Shown: piece after piece, positions 26,757 through 33,406 of the stretch
Layout: the number at the start of each line of letters is the position of its first letter
How positions within the stretch are numbered: the first letter of the stretch is position 1
Assembly: GCA_016932095.1 (NCBI GenBank)
Contig: JAFGDN010000072.1
Span: 1-64,000, forward strand
Reading direction: 5' to 3'
From: Sedimentisphaerales bacterium
GTDB taxonomy: Bacteria; Planctomycetota; Phycisphaerae; Sedimentisphaerales; Anaerobacaceae
DNA length: 64,000 bases
The notes under the pieces: generated by a model
Seen by the model: the letters and a program-made list of their open reading frames with translations, nothing else
The model's database searches: none
What the model was told of the DNA's origin: nothing
Made by a program: the position numbers and the translations under genes

Positions 26757-27185
26757 TTAGTTCAGACGTCGCCCCAGACGAGTATTTTGTGATTGTTTCT
26801 GCCTGAGCATTTCCGTCGCTATCTTTTGATTAAGCGTATTTTCCATTAATTTGGTTATCTGTGCCCGAAGGAATCCGTTGCGGTCTTTTTCGAGCAGTAG
26901 TTTGCCCTGCGCATCGATTACAGGAGTTATTTCGATGGTTCCATTTGCACCGAACTTGATGTGCCGGCCGTCACACAGCAATAAACGCTGATTTAGCGCG
27001 TGCTCAAAAAGGGCTATGTTCATCAGGTTTGAAAATTCCTCTACCGGCATGTCTTTTGGAACGAAATTGCAGTTGTGGGCGGATTTTATGTTTTGAATGA
27101 TGATTTCTTGCCGGTTTTGCGTGAATTCGATTATCTTAAGCAGAAGTTCAGTGATGTTGTCCGTTGCAAGCGTTTGCAGATTCAT
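26757..27185 (-). CDS. FlgB-like protein (remote resemblance)
   Basis: 142 residues from the ATG at 27185, preceded by GGAAGGA at good spacing. The N-terminus LLLKIIEFTQNRQEIIIQNI ... KDMPVEEF lines up with the FlgB rod-protein start (helix, RQ, NIANA-x-TPGY-x-x-KD-x-x-FE). But the ANADTPGY core is changed to KSAHNCNFVP. The C-terminal part (KLLLEKDRNGFLR...LMENTLNQKIATEML) resembles the closing helix of rod proteins (V-D-L-E-x-E-M...EN...YQ). A FliA-type sigma gene lies just downstream. If correct, it is a diverged proximal-rod subunit; otherwise a hypothetical protein. Confidence 0.45.
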   Translation of the reverse strand: MNLQTLATDNITELLLKIIEFTQNRQEIIIQNIKSAHNCNFVPKDMPVEEFSNLMNIALFEHALNQRLLLCDGRHIKFGANGTIEITPVIDAQGKLLLEKDRNGFLRAQITKLMENTLNQKIATEMLRQKQSQNTRLGRRLN

Positions 27186-27330
27186 AATTGTTCCTTCCTG
27201 GAACCTGTTGTTTCCCACAGGTATCCGTTCCTTTTTGTCGATGACCTGTTTTTCATCCCTGTTCTCATCCCTGAGTCACATCAGATGTTTAGTCGCCCTG
27301 TGTCGCGGCGGGTGGCTTGCCATATATCTG

Positions 27331-27648
27331 TTAGTTTCTCTCAATGCGGCTTTGCCCCCGGCTGACGGACCCGGGCCGCACCACAAGCTCTTTTTTCCTG
27401 AGTATGTTTCTTATCTCAAAGAGCGACTTGTGTTTCTTAAGTTCGATAATCTTTGACAACCTCTCAAAAACGCTTTCGTCATAGAGTCGGTGCCCGCCCT
27501 CGGTCCATTGCGACTCCCGTATAAGCCCCATCGTTGTATAGTTATGGATTGTTTGCCTCGAAAATGGAGTATATCTGACTAAATCCCCGATTCGATACAG
27601 CTTCGCGGGTATCTGCAGCTTTGTGGTTGTCGTCCTTGTTCGCATCAC
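27331..27648 (-). CDS. MerR-like helix-turn-helix regulator
   Basis: 105 residues; the start is a GTG at 27648 directly followed by an ATG at 27645, and AAGGA lies upstream. The single domain is a winged helix of the MerR type: YRIGDLVRYTPFSRQTIHNY as the helix-turn-helix, then GLIRESQWTEGGHRLYDES as the wing, then a short helix ending near residue 90. No effector domain or metal-binding cysteines follow. A 26-bp near-palindrome overlaps the likely promoter 98-125 bases upstream, which suggests self-regulation. It lies 145 bases upstream of the FlgB-like gene and divergent from a diguanylate cyclase gene. Confidence 0.75.
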   Translation of the reverse strand: MMRTRTTTTKLQIPAKLYRIGDLVRYTPFSRQTIHNYTTMGLIRESQWTEGGHRLYDESVFERLSKIIELKKHKSLFEIRNILRKKELVVRPGSVSRGQSRIERN

Positions 27649-27745
27649 CAGTGCTTATTCCTTCAAATCTCGTCGTCGTCCGGCTTCCGGTCGCGGTTTC
27701 TGAAATTCCCGGGACCGGCGTTTCCCGAACAACGTTTTGATTTAT

Positions 27746-27790
27746 ATTTTACATTTTGTAAAATGTAAAATACATTATCAATCCCGTCAA
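27746..27790 (-). promoter_or_regulatory. Promoter with overlapping 26-bp palindromic operator for the MerR-like gene
   Basis: On the minus strand TTGACG (27790-27785), 17 bases and TACATT (27767-27762) form a promoter. A near-perfect palindrome at 27746-27771 (ATTTTACATTTTG followed by its complement, 12 of 13 pairs) covers the -10. This is the position expected of an autoregulatory operator. It lies in the 334-base gap 27649-27982; the rest of that gap is AT-rich and holds no gene I can support. Confidence 0.55.
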
Positions 27791-27982
27791 GGAATTTTTG
27801 AGAATTTTTTAAAAATTTTTGGCGCACAAATTCACGCCATTTCGAGTGCACACTGCCCCGGGTCGATTTATCGAAGCTTTTTTACGAAATCCACCCCCAC
27901 GAAAAACCGATAGAGCATAAAGATGTATGTGCCCGATTATTGCCTCGAATCGTATATGTTATTCAAGAAAGGCATATAAGAA

Positions 27983-29071
27983 ATGTCGAATAAAAAGGTT
28001 ATGGGACGCAGTTCTGCGAATTCAGGAAAAGGTATAGGAATATGCAGCGTGGATGTTTCGCTGCTTGAAGAGGTTACGCCGCTGGCCCACCAGATAAATT
28101 GCCTTGATATTCATCGTATCGCGACCGTTTGCGTCCGAAAAATACCTCGTCTTCTAAACACCCGGCTCGCTTCCCTGTATATTCTCGATGAAACCAATGA
28201 TATGCTTCACCTTCAGAAATCCAACCACCCATATCTTATTAACAAAATCGTCTCGCTGAATCAAAATCCTCCGACGGTTATGGCCCTTGCCGCCAAAATC
28301 AAGAAACTCATTCACATCAACAATATCGAAACCCATAATCAGCCCCCCGTCAAAAAGTCGCAAAGGCCATACGCCGGCAACTATCAGACCAAAAACTGTG
28401 TCATTGTGCCATTATTGTGCCAGGACAAGGTCGTTGGGGTTTTGAACCTCGCCGACAAGGTTGGCCAAGCGGGCTTTACCCGCGAGGATATCGCCTTGGT
28501 CGAGCTGCTTGGCCAGATTGTCGGCGCGTCCATCGGCAATATCACGATGTTCGAACGCATCCAGCACCAGGCCAAAACCGATGGACTCACGGGCCTGGTC
28601 AATCACAAGGCCTTTTATGAAATTCTCGAAAAAGAGCTGTGGCGCTCAAAGCGATACGGTGAGCAGATTTCCCTTATTATGGTTGACGTCGATAACCTAA
28701 AACACGTTAACGACAATTTCGGGCACAGGGCAGGCGACAAGGTAATCGTCGAAATAAGCAGTCGGATTCGTGAATCAATCCGTCAGATTGACACCGCCGC
28801 CAGATACGGCGGTGATGAATTTGCCGTCATCCTGCCAAATACATCCCTTACCGACGCCGTCGTCGTGGCTGAGCGTATGGTCTCGATTGTTGCCGCCACG
28901 CCGGTTGTCTGGCGCAAGGACGAGATTCCCATCTCAATCAGCGTCGGCCTGGGCCAATACGGCCCCGAAGATACCCCCGACGACATCGCCAGCAAATCCG
29001 ACAAGGCCCTCTACACCGCCAAACAATCAGGCAAAAACACATTTAAGGTCTTCCAGCCCAATCAAAAATAA
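27983..29071 (+). CDS. Diguanylate cyclase with GAF sensor domain
   Basis: 362 residues, no membrane segment, so cytoplasmic. Residues ~40-190 form a GAF domain (LASLYILDETNDMLHL, VPLLCQDKVVGVLNLADK). A GGDEF domain follows (~205-355). The active-site GGDEF is intact (276-280), NDNFGHRAGDKVI is present, and RQID five residues before GGDEF matches the product-inhibition I-site RxxD. It should make cyclic di-GMP from GTP under control of an unknown ligand and be feedback-inhibited. It is divergent from the MerR-like regulator, and the motility-related genes lie on the other side. Confidence 0.95.
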   Translation: MSNKKVMGRSSANSGKGIGICSVDVSLLEEVTPLAHQINCLDIHRIATVCVRKIPRLLNTRLASLYILDETNDMLHLQKSNHPYLINKIVSLNQNPPTVMALAAKIKKLIHINNIETHNQPPVKKSQRPYAGNYQTKNCVIVPLLCQDKVVGVLNLADKVGQAGFTREDIALVELLGQIVGASIGNITMFERIQHQAKTDGLTGLVNHKAFYEILEKELWRSKRYGEQISLIMVDVDNLKHVNDNFGHRAGDKVIVEISSRIRESIRQIDTAARYGGDEFAVILPNTSLTDAVVVAERMVSIVAATPVVWRKDEIPISISVGLGQYGPEDTPDDIASKSDKALYTAKQSGKNTFKVFQPNQK

Positions 29072-29160
29072 CGCCTGCCTCGATTGCCTCGTGTTTTATA
29101 TGAACTGCTGAAAGTAACTTTACCCTTCGGGCATCCAATGTTATAATCACGCGTAAAACT

Positions 29161-29212
29161 TAACCACAAAGGAACTAAATTCTCTTTGTTCTCTGTAACC
29201 TCTGTGGCTGAA
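29161..29212. repeat. ACCACAAAGG...CCTCTGTGGCTGA inverted repeat before the GH10-like gene
   Basis: TAACCACAAAGG at the left and CCTCTGTGGCTGA at the right are partial reverse complements. The wording (CTCTTTGTTCTCTGTAACCT) matches the family of the 14893-14974 element. The right end AAGGAAAACC runs directly into the GTG start at 29221 and supplies its ribosome binding site. Confidence 0.65.
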
Positions 29213-29220
29213 GGAAAACC

Positions 29221-30696
29221 GTGAAATTTCAGATTTTTAACAATGGTTCGTTAGTAAAGGATTTACCCCTGCACGGGGCATACCTGTTCGGCTCCGATGG
29301 TATGGCCGTTCGAAAAAGTCGAATCGCCTTCGCAAACGGCCTGCTGGAATGCTATAAGCCCAATCAGGAGACCTCGGGGCTTGCGCTCTTGTGGCCGGTC
29401 GAGGGCTTTGGCAGAATTCTTTTATCGACTACCTGCCTGCCCGAAAGAGACCAGCCGTATATTCTCAATCTCGAGCTGGCTCGCGGACGACTGATGCAAA
29501 TCATAAACAAACGCGAGGACTGGACCATTTTTGAAGATAACGATGAATCGGCCGCCCTTTATGAGCAGTCGCAGGATTTGTTTATTAAATCCATTCAGAG
29601 TGCTTCTGATGGTCCGGCTGCGTCCCGGCTTGCCGACCAGTCGCTTCAAAGAGCTATGATGTTTTCGGAAGGGCTTTCGGCAAAATACGCAAAGGCGATG
29701 TTCGCCGCACGCGGCAAAAACCGCAGTTTTGGCCGCGGCTGCCTCGGCTGCTGGGTTGACCCAAAACAAACAGCCAATCCGCTTTACCTCGAACGTTTTG
29801 CCGGCGTATTCGGCCTGGCAATGGTTCCTTTGAACTGGGGCCAGATTGAACAGACAAGGGGAGCTTACGATTTCTCAAAAATCGACGGCTGCGTCACCGC
29901 CCTGAGCAAAAGAAAACTGGCGATAGGCGCAGGCCCCCTGCTGTGTTTCACAAAAGAATCTTTGCCGAAATGGCTGATGGAAAAAGACGTTACTTTTGAA
30001 AAAATCCGTGAATGCGCTTATGAGTTTATCTCGGCTGCCGCCTCCCGCTACTCCGGTATGGTTCGCACCTGGATTGTCGTCAGCGGATTGAACGCCTTCA
30101 ATTACTTTGGCTTCGGCTTCGAGCAGGTCCTTGAGATTACCAGGGCAGCCGCTATGGCCGTAAAGGCCGCCGCCGAACGGGCATTGAGAATAATCGAAGT
30201 CGCCAATCCCTGGGGCGAATATTACGGCGTCAAACCGGAAACCATCCCGCCGATTGTGTATATGGATATGGTCATTCAAAGCGGCATAAATTTCGACGCT
30301 TTTGGTTTGTCTATGCGGTTCGGAAGAGATGAATCCGGTATGCATATACGCGATATGATGCAGGTTTCTGCCGTCCTCGATACATACGCCCCAATAGCGA
30401 GGCCATTCTATATTACTAACGTCGAAATCCCGGGCGTTAACGCCCCCGGGTCCTGTGCCCAAAACGCCGCCGGCTTATGGCATAATGAATGGAATCCGGC
30501 CACCCAAGCCGAATGGCTCGACCAGTTCTACAGGATTGCCCTGGCCAAGTCCTTATTCGATGGTGTAATCTACTCGAGCTTCACCGATTCCAAAGAAAGC
30601 CCCATACCCGACAGCGGCCTGTTGACCCCCGCTCTCGAACCCAAGGACTCGTACGCGACGTTAAAGAAATACCACGACCGCATCTTCGGTCGATAA
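29221..30696 (+). CDS. GH10-like barrel protein without catalytic glutamates
   Basis: 491 residues from a GTG with AAGGAAA ahead of it; no signal peptide. Residues ~165-470 follow the glycoside hydrolase family 10 order: LNWGQIEQTRGAYDFSKID, LPKWL, a RYSGMVRTWIVV strand, FDAFGLSMRFG and FYITNVEIPG. In active xylanases the acid/base Glu lies in WDVVNE and the nucleophile Glu in ITELD. Here these read WIVVSG and ITNVE, so both appear lost. The first ~150 residues form a separate domain of unknown kind. A carbohydrate-binding or structural role is possible; hydrolysis is unlikely. The ComEA-like gene begins six bases after its stop. Confidence 0.7.
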   Translation: MKFQIFNNGSLVKDLPLHGAYLFGSDGMAVRKSRIAFANGLLECYKPNQETSGLALLWPVEGFGRILLSTTCLPERDQPYILNLELARGRLMQIINKREDWTIFEDNDESAALYEQSQDLFIKSIQSASDGPAASRLADQSLQRAMMFSEGLSAKYAKAMFAARGKNRSFGRGCLGCWVDPKQTANPLYLERFAGVFGLAMVPLNWGQIEQTRGAYDFSKIDGCVTALSKRKLAIGAGPLLCFTKESLPKWLMEKDVTFEKIRECAYEFISAAASRYSGMVRTWIVVSGLNAFNYFGFGFEQVLEITRAAAMAVKAAAERALRIIEVANPWGEYYGVKPETIPPIVYMDMVIQSGINFDAFGLSMRFGRDESGMHIRDMMQVSAVLDTYAPIARPFYITNVEIPGVNAPGSCAQNAAGLWHNEWNPATQAEWLDQFYRIALAKSLFDGVIYSSFTDSKESPIPDSGLLTPALEPKDSYATLKKYHDRIFGR

Positions 30697-30701
30697 AAGA
30701 T

Positions 30702-31073
30702 ATGGAAGATACCGGCATATATGGTTCGAACGACCGTCTCAAATGGGTTCGGTCAAGCAGTTTCATTGTGGCAGCCGGGTTGGCGGTCGTCTTTTGTGTG
30801 TGCTTTGTGCTCTTCGGTTTCTCCGCGGCAAAGCCCGAAAAGACGTTAATTTTGGAATACAGGATAAATCCTAACAACGCCTCACCGGCATCCTTAATGA
30901 GATTGCCGGGCCTCGGTCTCGGCAGAGCAAACGCGATTATTGAATATCGAATCCGGTTTCAGCAGGATAACCAGGGCGATGTTGCGTTCCGTGATTGCGA
31001 TGACCTGCAGAAAGTCAAAGGCATCGGCCCGATAACGGCAGGAAATATGTGTGAATTTCTAAAGTTTGAATGA
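30702..31073 (+). CDS. Membrane-anchored helix-hairpin-helix protein (ComEA-like)
   Basis: 123 residues from the ATG at 30702, six bases past the GH10-like stop. One membrane helix (~22-46) is followed by two HhH motifs: LMRLPGLGLGRANAIIEYR and DDLQKVKGIGPITAGNMCEF. ComEA-type proteins bind double-stranded DNA without sequence preference on the outer face of the inner membrane during DNA uptake. The arrangement INPNNAS...L-x-x-LPG...I-x-x-YR is the standard ComEA pattern. The two upstream frames open further but the ATG fits best between the genes. Competence function is inferred from the family only. Confidence 0.78.
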   Translation: MEDTGIYGSNDRLKWVRSSSFIVAAGLAVVFCVCFVLFGFSAAKPEKTLILEYRINPNNASPASLMRLPGLGLGRANAIIEYRIRFQQDNQGDVAFRDCDDLQKVKGIGPITAGNMCEFLKFE

Positions 31074-31100
31074 CGTATCGACAAGGATTGAAATACTACG

Positions 31101-31601
31101 ATGGACGAATGGGTTATAGATAAACCGTTGGGAAAGTGCGCCGCGACCGGAAAACAAATTGAGCCGGGAGAAGAATACTACGCCACGCTCGTTGAAACCG
31201 AGCAGGGTTTTGCCAGGCGTGATTTTTGCACTGATTACTGGAATCAGAACAAGCCCAGGGTTTTTTGTTACTGGAAGACCCGCCTCCCAAGTCCCGACCA
31301 GAAAAAGCATCTTTTTATCGATGATGATATGCTAATGGCCTTTTTCGAGCGGCTGGCGACTGAGACCGAGCAGGAAAAAGTCAATTTTCGCTTCGTACTG
31401 GCCCTTGTCCTGATGCGAAGACGCCGCCTTAAATACGATTCATCGAAAAACGAAGAAGGCAAAGACATCTGGCGATTGAGGAAAACCAGTACGCATGATT
31501 TCGTCGAAGTGGTCAATCCGAATCTCGACGAGTCCCAGGTCGCGCAACTGACCAGCCAGATAGGCCAAATTCTCCAGGTTGAATTAGAAGAGGCGAAATA
31601 A
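31101..31601 (+). CDS. Uncharacterised protein with N-terminal cysteine cluster
   Basis: 166 residues; AAGGA precedes the ATG. I do not recognise a named family. Cys13, Cys43 and Cys56, with the GKQIEPGEEYYATL and RRDFCTDYW surroundings, suggest a small metal-binding or beta-barrel fold in the first 60 residues. The rest is helical with a basic stretch (LMRRRRLKYD) and an acidic C-terminus. No signal peptide or membrane helix, so probably cytoplasmic. Its stop overlaps the next start by one base (TAATG), indicating coupled translation with a lipoprotein gene. Confidence 0.7.
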   Translation: MDEWVIDKPLGKCAATGKQIEPGEEYYATLVETEQGFARRDFCTDYWNQNKPRVFCYWKTRLPSPDQKKHLFIDDDMLMAFFERLATETEQEKVNFRFVLALVLMRRRRLKYDSSKNEEGKDIWRLRKTSTHDFVEVVNPNLDESQVAQLTSQIGQILQVELEEAK

Positions 31602-32461
31602 TGTGTTTCATTCTGAGCGCGGCGAAGAATCTTTTTGCATTGCTGGCTTGTGTATTGCTTCTCGCCGGCTGCGCCGCCCCGGTTCAAAAGCAGGCATTGC
31701 CATCCCTCCCTCAAAAGACCCTCGAAGAAGCGATTGCCTCCTTAAAATCACAGCGTGAAAATATCAGGCCGATTCGCGCAGCAGGCCACTGCCTTTTGCG
31801 GTATCGCCTCAACGACAAAGACCATAAGGAAAATTTTCCCGTTAAAATCTGGACCAGTCCACCGGCTGAAATTTATCTTCAGGGCGATGTTGCCTTCGAT
31901 GCGACAGGCCTCGTCCTCGGCTCAAATGCCGCCGAGTTCTGGTTCTGGCTAAAACCTAAGGAAATCAGCTCGTTCTGGTGGGGCAAATGGTCCCAGGCCG
32001 GACTTTGGCAGGGGCTTGTCATCAGTCCGATTGTCCTGCTCGAAGCGTTCGGCGCCGTTGATGTTTCCGCCGGCGACTGGTCATTGACTCACGGCCAATA
32101 CGACATCCTCTGGCTGCATAATGAAAATGGCGAGCTGCTCAAACGTGTTTTTATTGAGCCCGATGATTACGTCGTTGTAAAAATCGAATATTTTGACTCC
32201 TATGAAATAATAGCCGCCGTGGCTGAGTTTTCAGGCCGTAAAAAAACAAATGACGGCTCTTTCATCCCCTCACGGATAAAAATAAACGCCCCCGCTTTAG
32301 ACGGAAGCGTAAATTCAGCGGAAATTTCGCTTTCCTCTGTGAGAACTGTGCAATTAAACGACCAGCAGCGAAAACGTCTCTTTGTAAGGCCGAAACCTGA
32401 GGGTTTTGACCATATTTTCAAAATTGTCAATGGCAGGCAGGTCGAACAGGTGAACGAATAA
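31601..32461 (+). CDS. Putative outer-membrane lipoprotein (LolB/DUF4292-like fold possible)
   Basis: 286 residues. The signal peptide ends in the lipobox LAGC with Cys24. The mature part is predicted to be beta-rich with alternating strands (AAGHCLLRYRLN, EIYLQGDVAFDATGLVLG, FWFWLKP) in the manner of LolA/LolB-type barrels, but I see no diagnostic residue, so this is a guess. The first ten residues (MCFILSAAKN) come from a CATTCTGAGCGCGGCGAAGA sequence, wording found as a dispersed repeat in many bacterial genomes. The start codon overlaps the preceding stop. A homocysteine methyltransferase gene follows after 42 bases. Confidence 0.65.
   Translation: MCFILSAAKNLFALLACVLLLAGCAAPVQKQALPSLPQKTLEEAIASLKSQRENIRPIRAAGHCLLRYRLNDKDHKENFPVKIWTSPPAEIYLQGDVAFDATGLVLGSNAAEFWFWLKPKEISSFWWGKWSQAGLWQGLVISPIVLLEAFGAVDVSAGDWSLTHGQYDILWLHNENGELLKRVFIEPDDYVVVKIEYFDSYEIIAAVAEFSGRKKTNDGSFIPSRIKINAPALDGSVNSAEISLSSVRTVQLNDQQRKRLFVRPKPEGFDHIFKIVNGRQVEQVNE
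31609..31633 (+). repeat. CATTCTGAGCGCGGCGAAGA repeat-like sequence in a signal peptide
   Basis: It encodes FILSAAKNL at the start of the lipoprotein. Only one copy is visible in the window, so calling it a repeat relies on recognising the wording from other genomes. Confidence 0.4.
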
Positions 32462-32503
32462 ACCGTAAATAACCGAAATAATATTTGGAAAGGACGTATT
32501 TGC

Positions 32504-33406
32504 ATGAGTAGAGTGCGTTTGAAAGACCGGCTAAAAAAGGGACTGTTACTGCTCGATGGCGCAATGGGAACAGAGCTAATCGCCCGCCGCGCCGAACCCG
32601 GCAAATGCAACGAGATGCTCAACCTCGAATCCCCCGGGATAATCTCGCAAATCCATAACTCCTATCTCCAGGCAGGCGCAGACGCCGTCCTCACCAACAC
32701 CTTCGGCGGCAACTCCTTCGCCCTCGCGCGTCACGGCCTGATGAGCCGCGCCGCCGAATTAAACGCCGCCGCCGCACGCCTCGCACGCAAGGCCGCCGGC
32801 CAGTCACATTACGTCCTTGCAGACATCGGCCCCAGCGGCGACTTCCTCGAACCCGTCGGAAGCTTGAAACCGCACCAGCTCCGCGGCGCCTTCGCCGACC
32901 AGGTTAAGGTCCTCCTGGCTGAAGGCATCGATGGCTTCATCATCGAGACAATGACCGCCATCGAGGAAATAATCCTCGCCATTGAAGCTATAAAGTCGGC
33001 CTCTTCCGATTTGCCGGTCCTCGCCTCAATGGCATTCGACAAACGAGGGCCGGACTTCAGGACTATGATGGGCGTTGACGTCAAAACCGCAGTCTTCTCG
33101 CTGGTCTCCGCCGGCGCAGACGCCGTCGGCTTCAACTGCGGTGATTGCACCCTCGACGACTATATCGACCTGGCCAAAAGATTCCTCGACGCCGTCAGGG
33201 CAAAGGGTAAAAACGTCCTCGTCCTTGCCGAGCCGAACGCCGGCAGACCCGAGCTGGTTGAGGGCATTGCCGTTTATAAAGTCACCCCCGACGAATTTGC
33301 CTCTGCGGGCCAAAAAATTTATGAAGCAGGCGTTACAATCATTGGCGGCTGCTGCGGTTCCGGCCCCGACCACATCCAGACCCTCGCCCAAAAATTACGT
33401 GCCTAA
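32504..33406 (+). CDS. Homocysteine S-methyltransferase-family protein
   Basis: 300 residues covering one zinc-dependent Hcy-methyltransferase barrel, as in the N-terminal module of MetH or in BHMT. DGAMGTELIARR and NTFGGN near the start, the first zinc Cys in GFNCGD, and the paired Cys in GGCCGSGPDHI near the end are all present. It activates homocysteine thiolate for methylation. No cobalamin- or folate-binding domain is attached, so it acts alone with an unknown methyl donor or as a separate MetH subunit; a B12-type importer lies 9 kb away. The 3' end overlaps waaA by four bases on the opposite strand. Confidence 0.9.
   Translation: MSRVRLKDRLKKGLLLLDGAMGTELIARRAEPGKCNEMLNLESPGIISQIHNSYLQAGADAVLTNTFGGNSFALARHGLMSRAAELNAAAARLARKAAGQSHYVLADIGPSGDFLEPVGSLKPHQLRGAFADQVKVLLAEGIDGFIIETMTAIEEIILAIEAIKSASSDLPVLASMAFDKRGPDFRTMMGVDVKTAVFSLVSAGADAVGFNCGDCTLDDYIDLAKRFLDAVRAKGKNVLVLAEPNAGRPELVEGIAVYKVTPDEFASAGQKIYEAGVTIIGGCCGSGPDHIQTLAQKLRA

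Noticed and set aside
33241-33261. RPELVEG peptide in the homocysteine methyltransferase, similar to a peptide coded by a dispersed repeat in other genomes
   Set aside because: The segment aligns with the normal NAG-x-P-x-x-V-D/E-G stretch of the family, so it is native.
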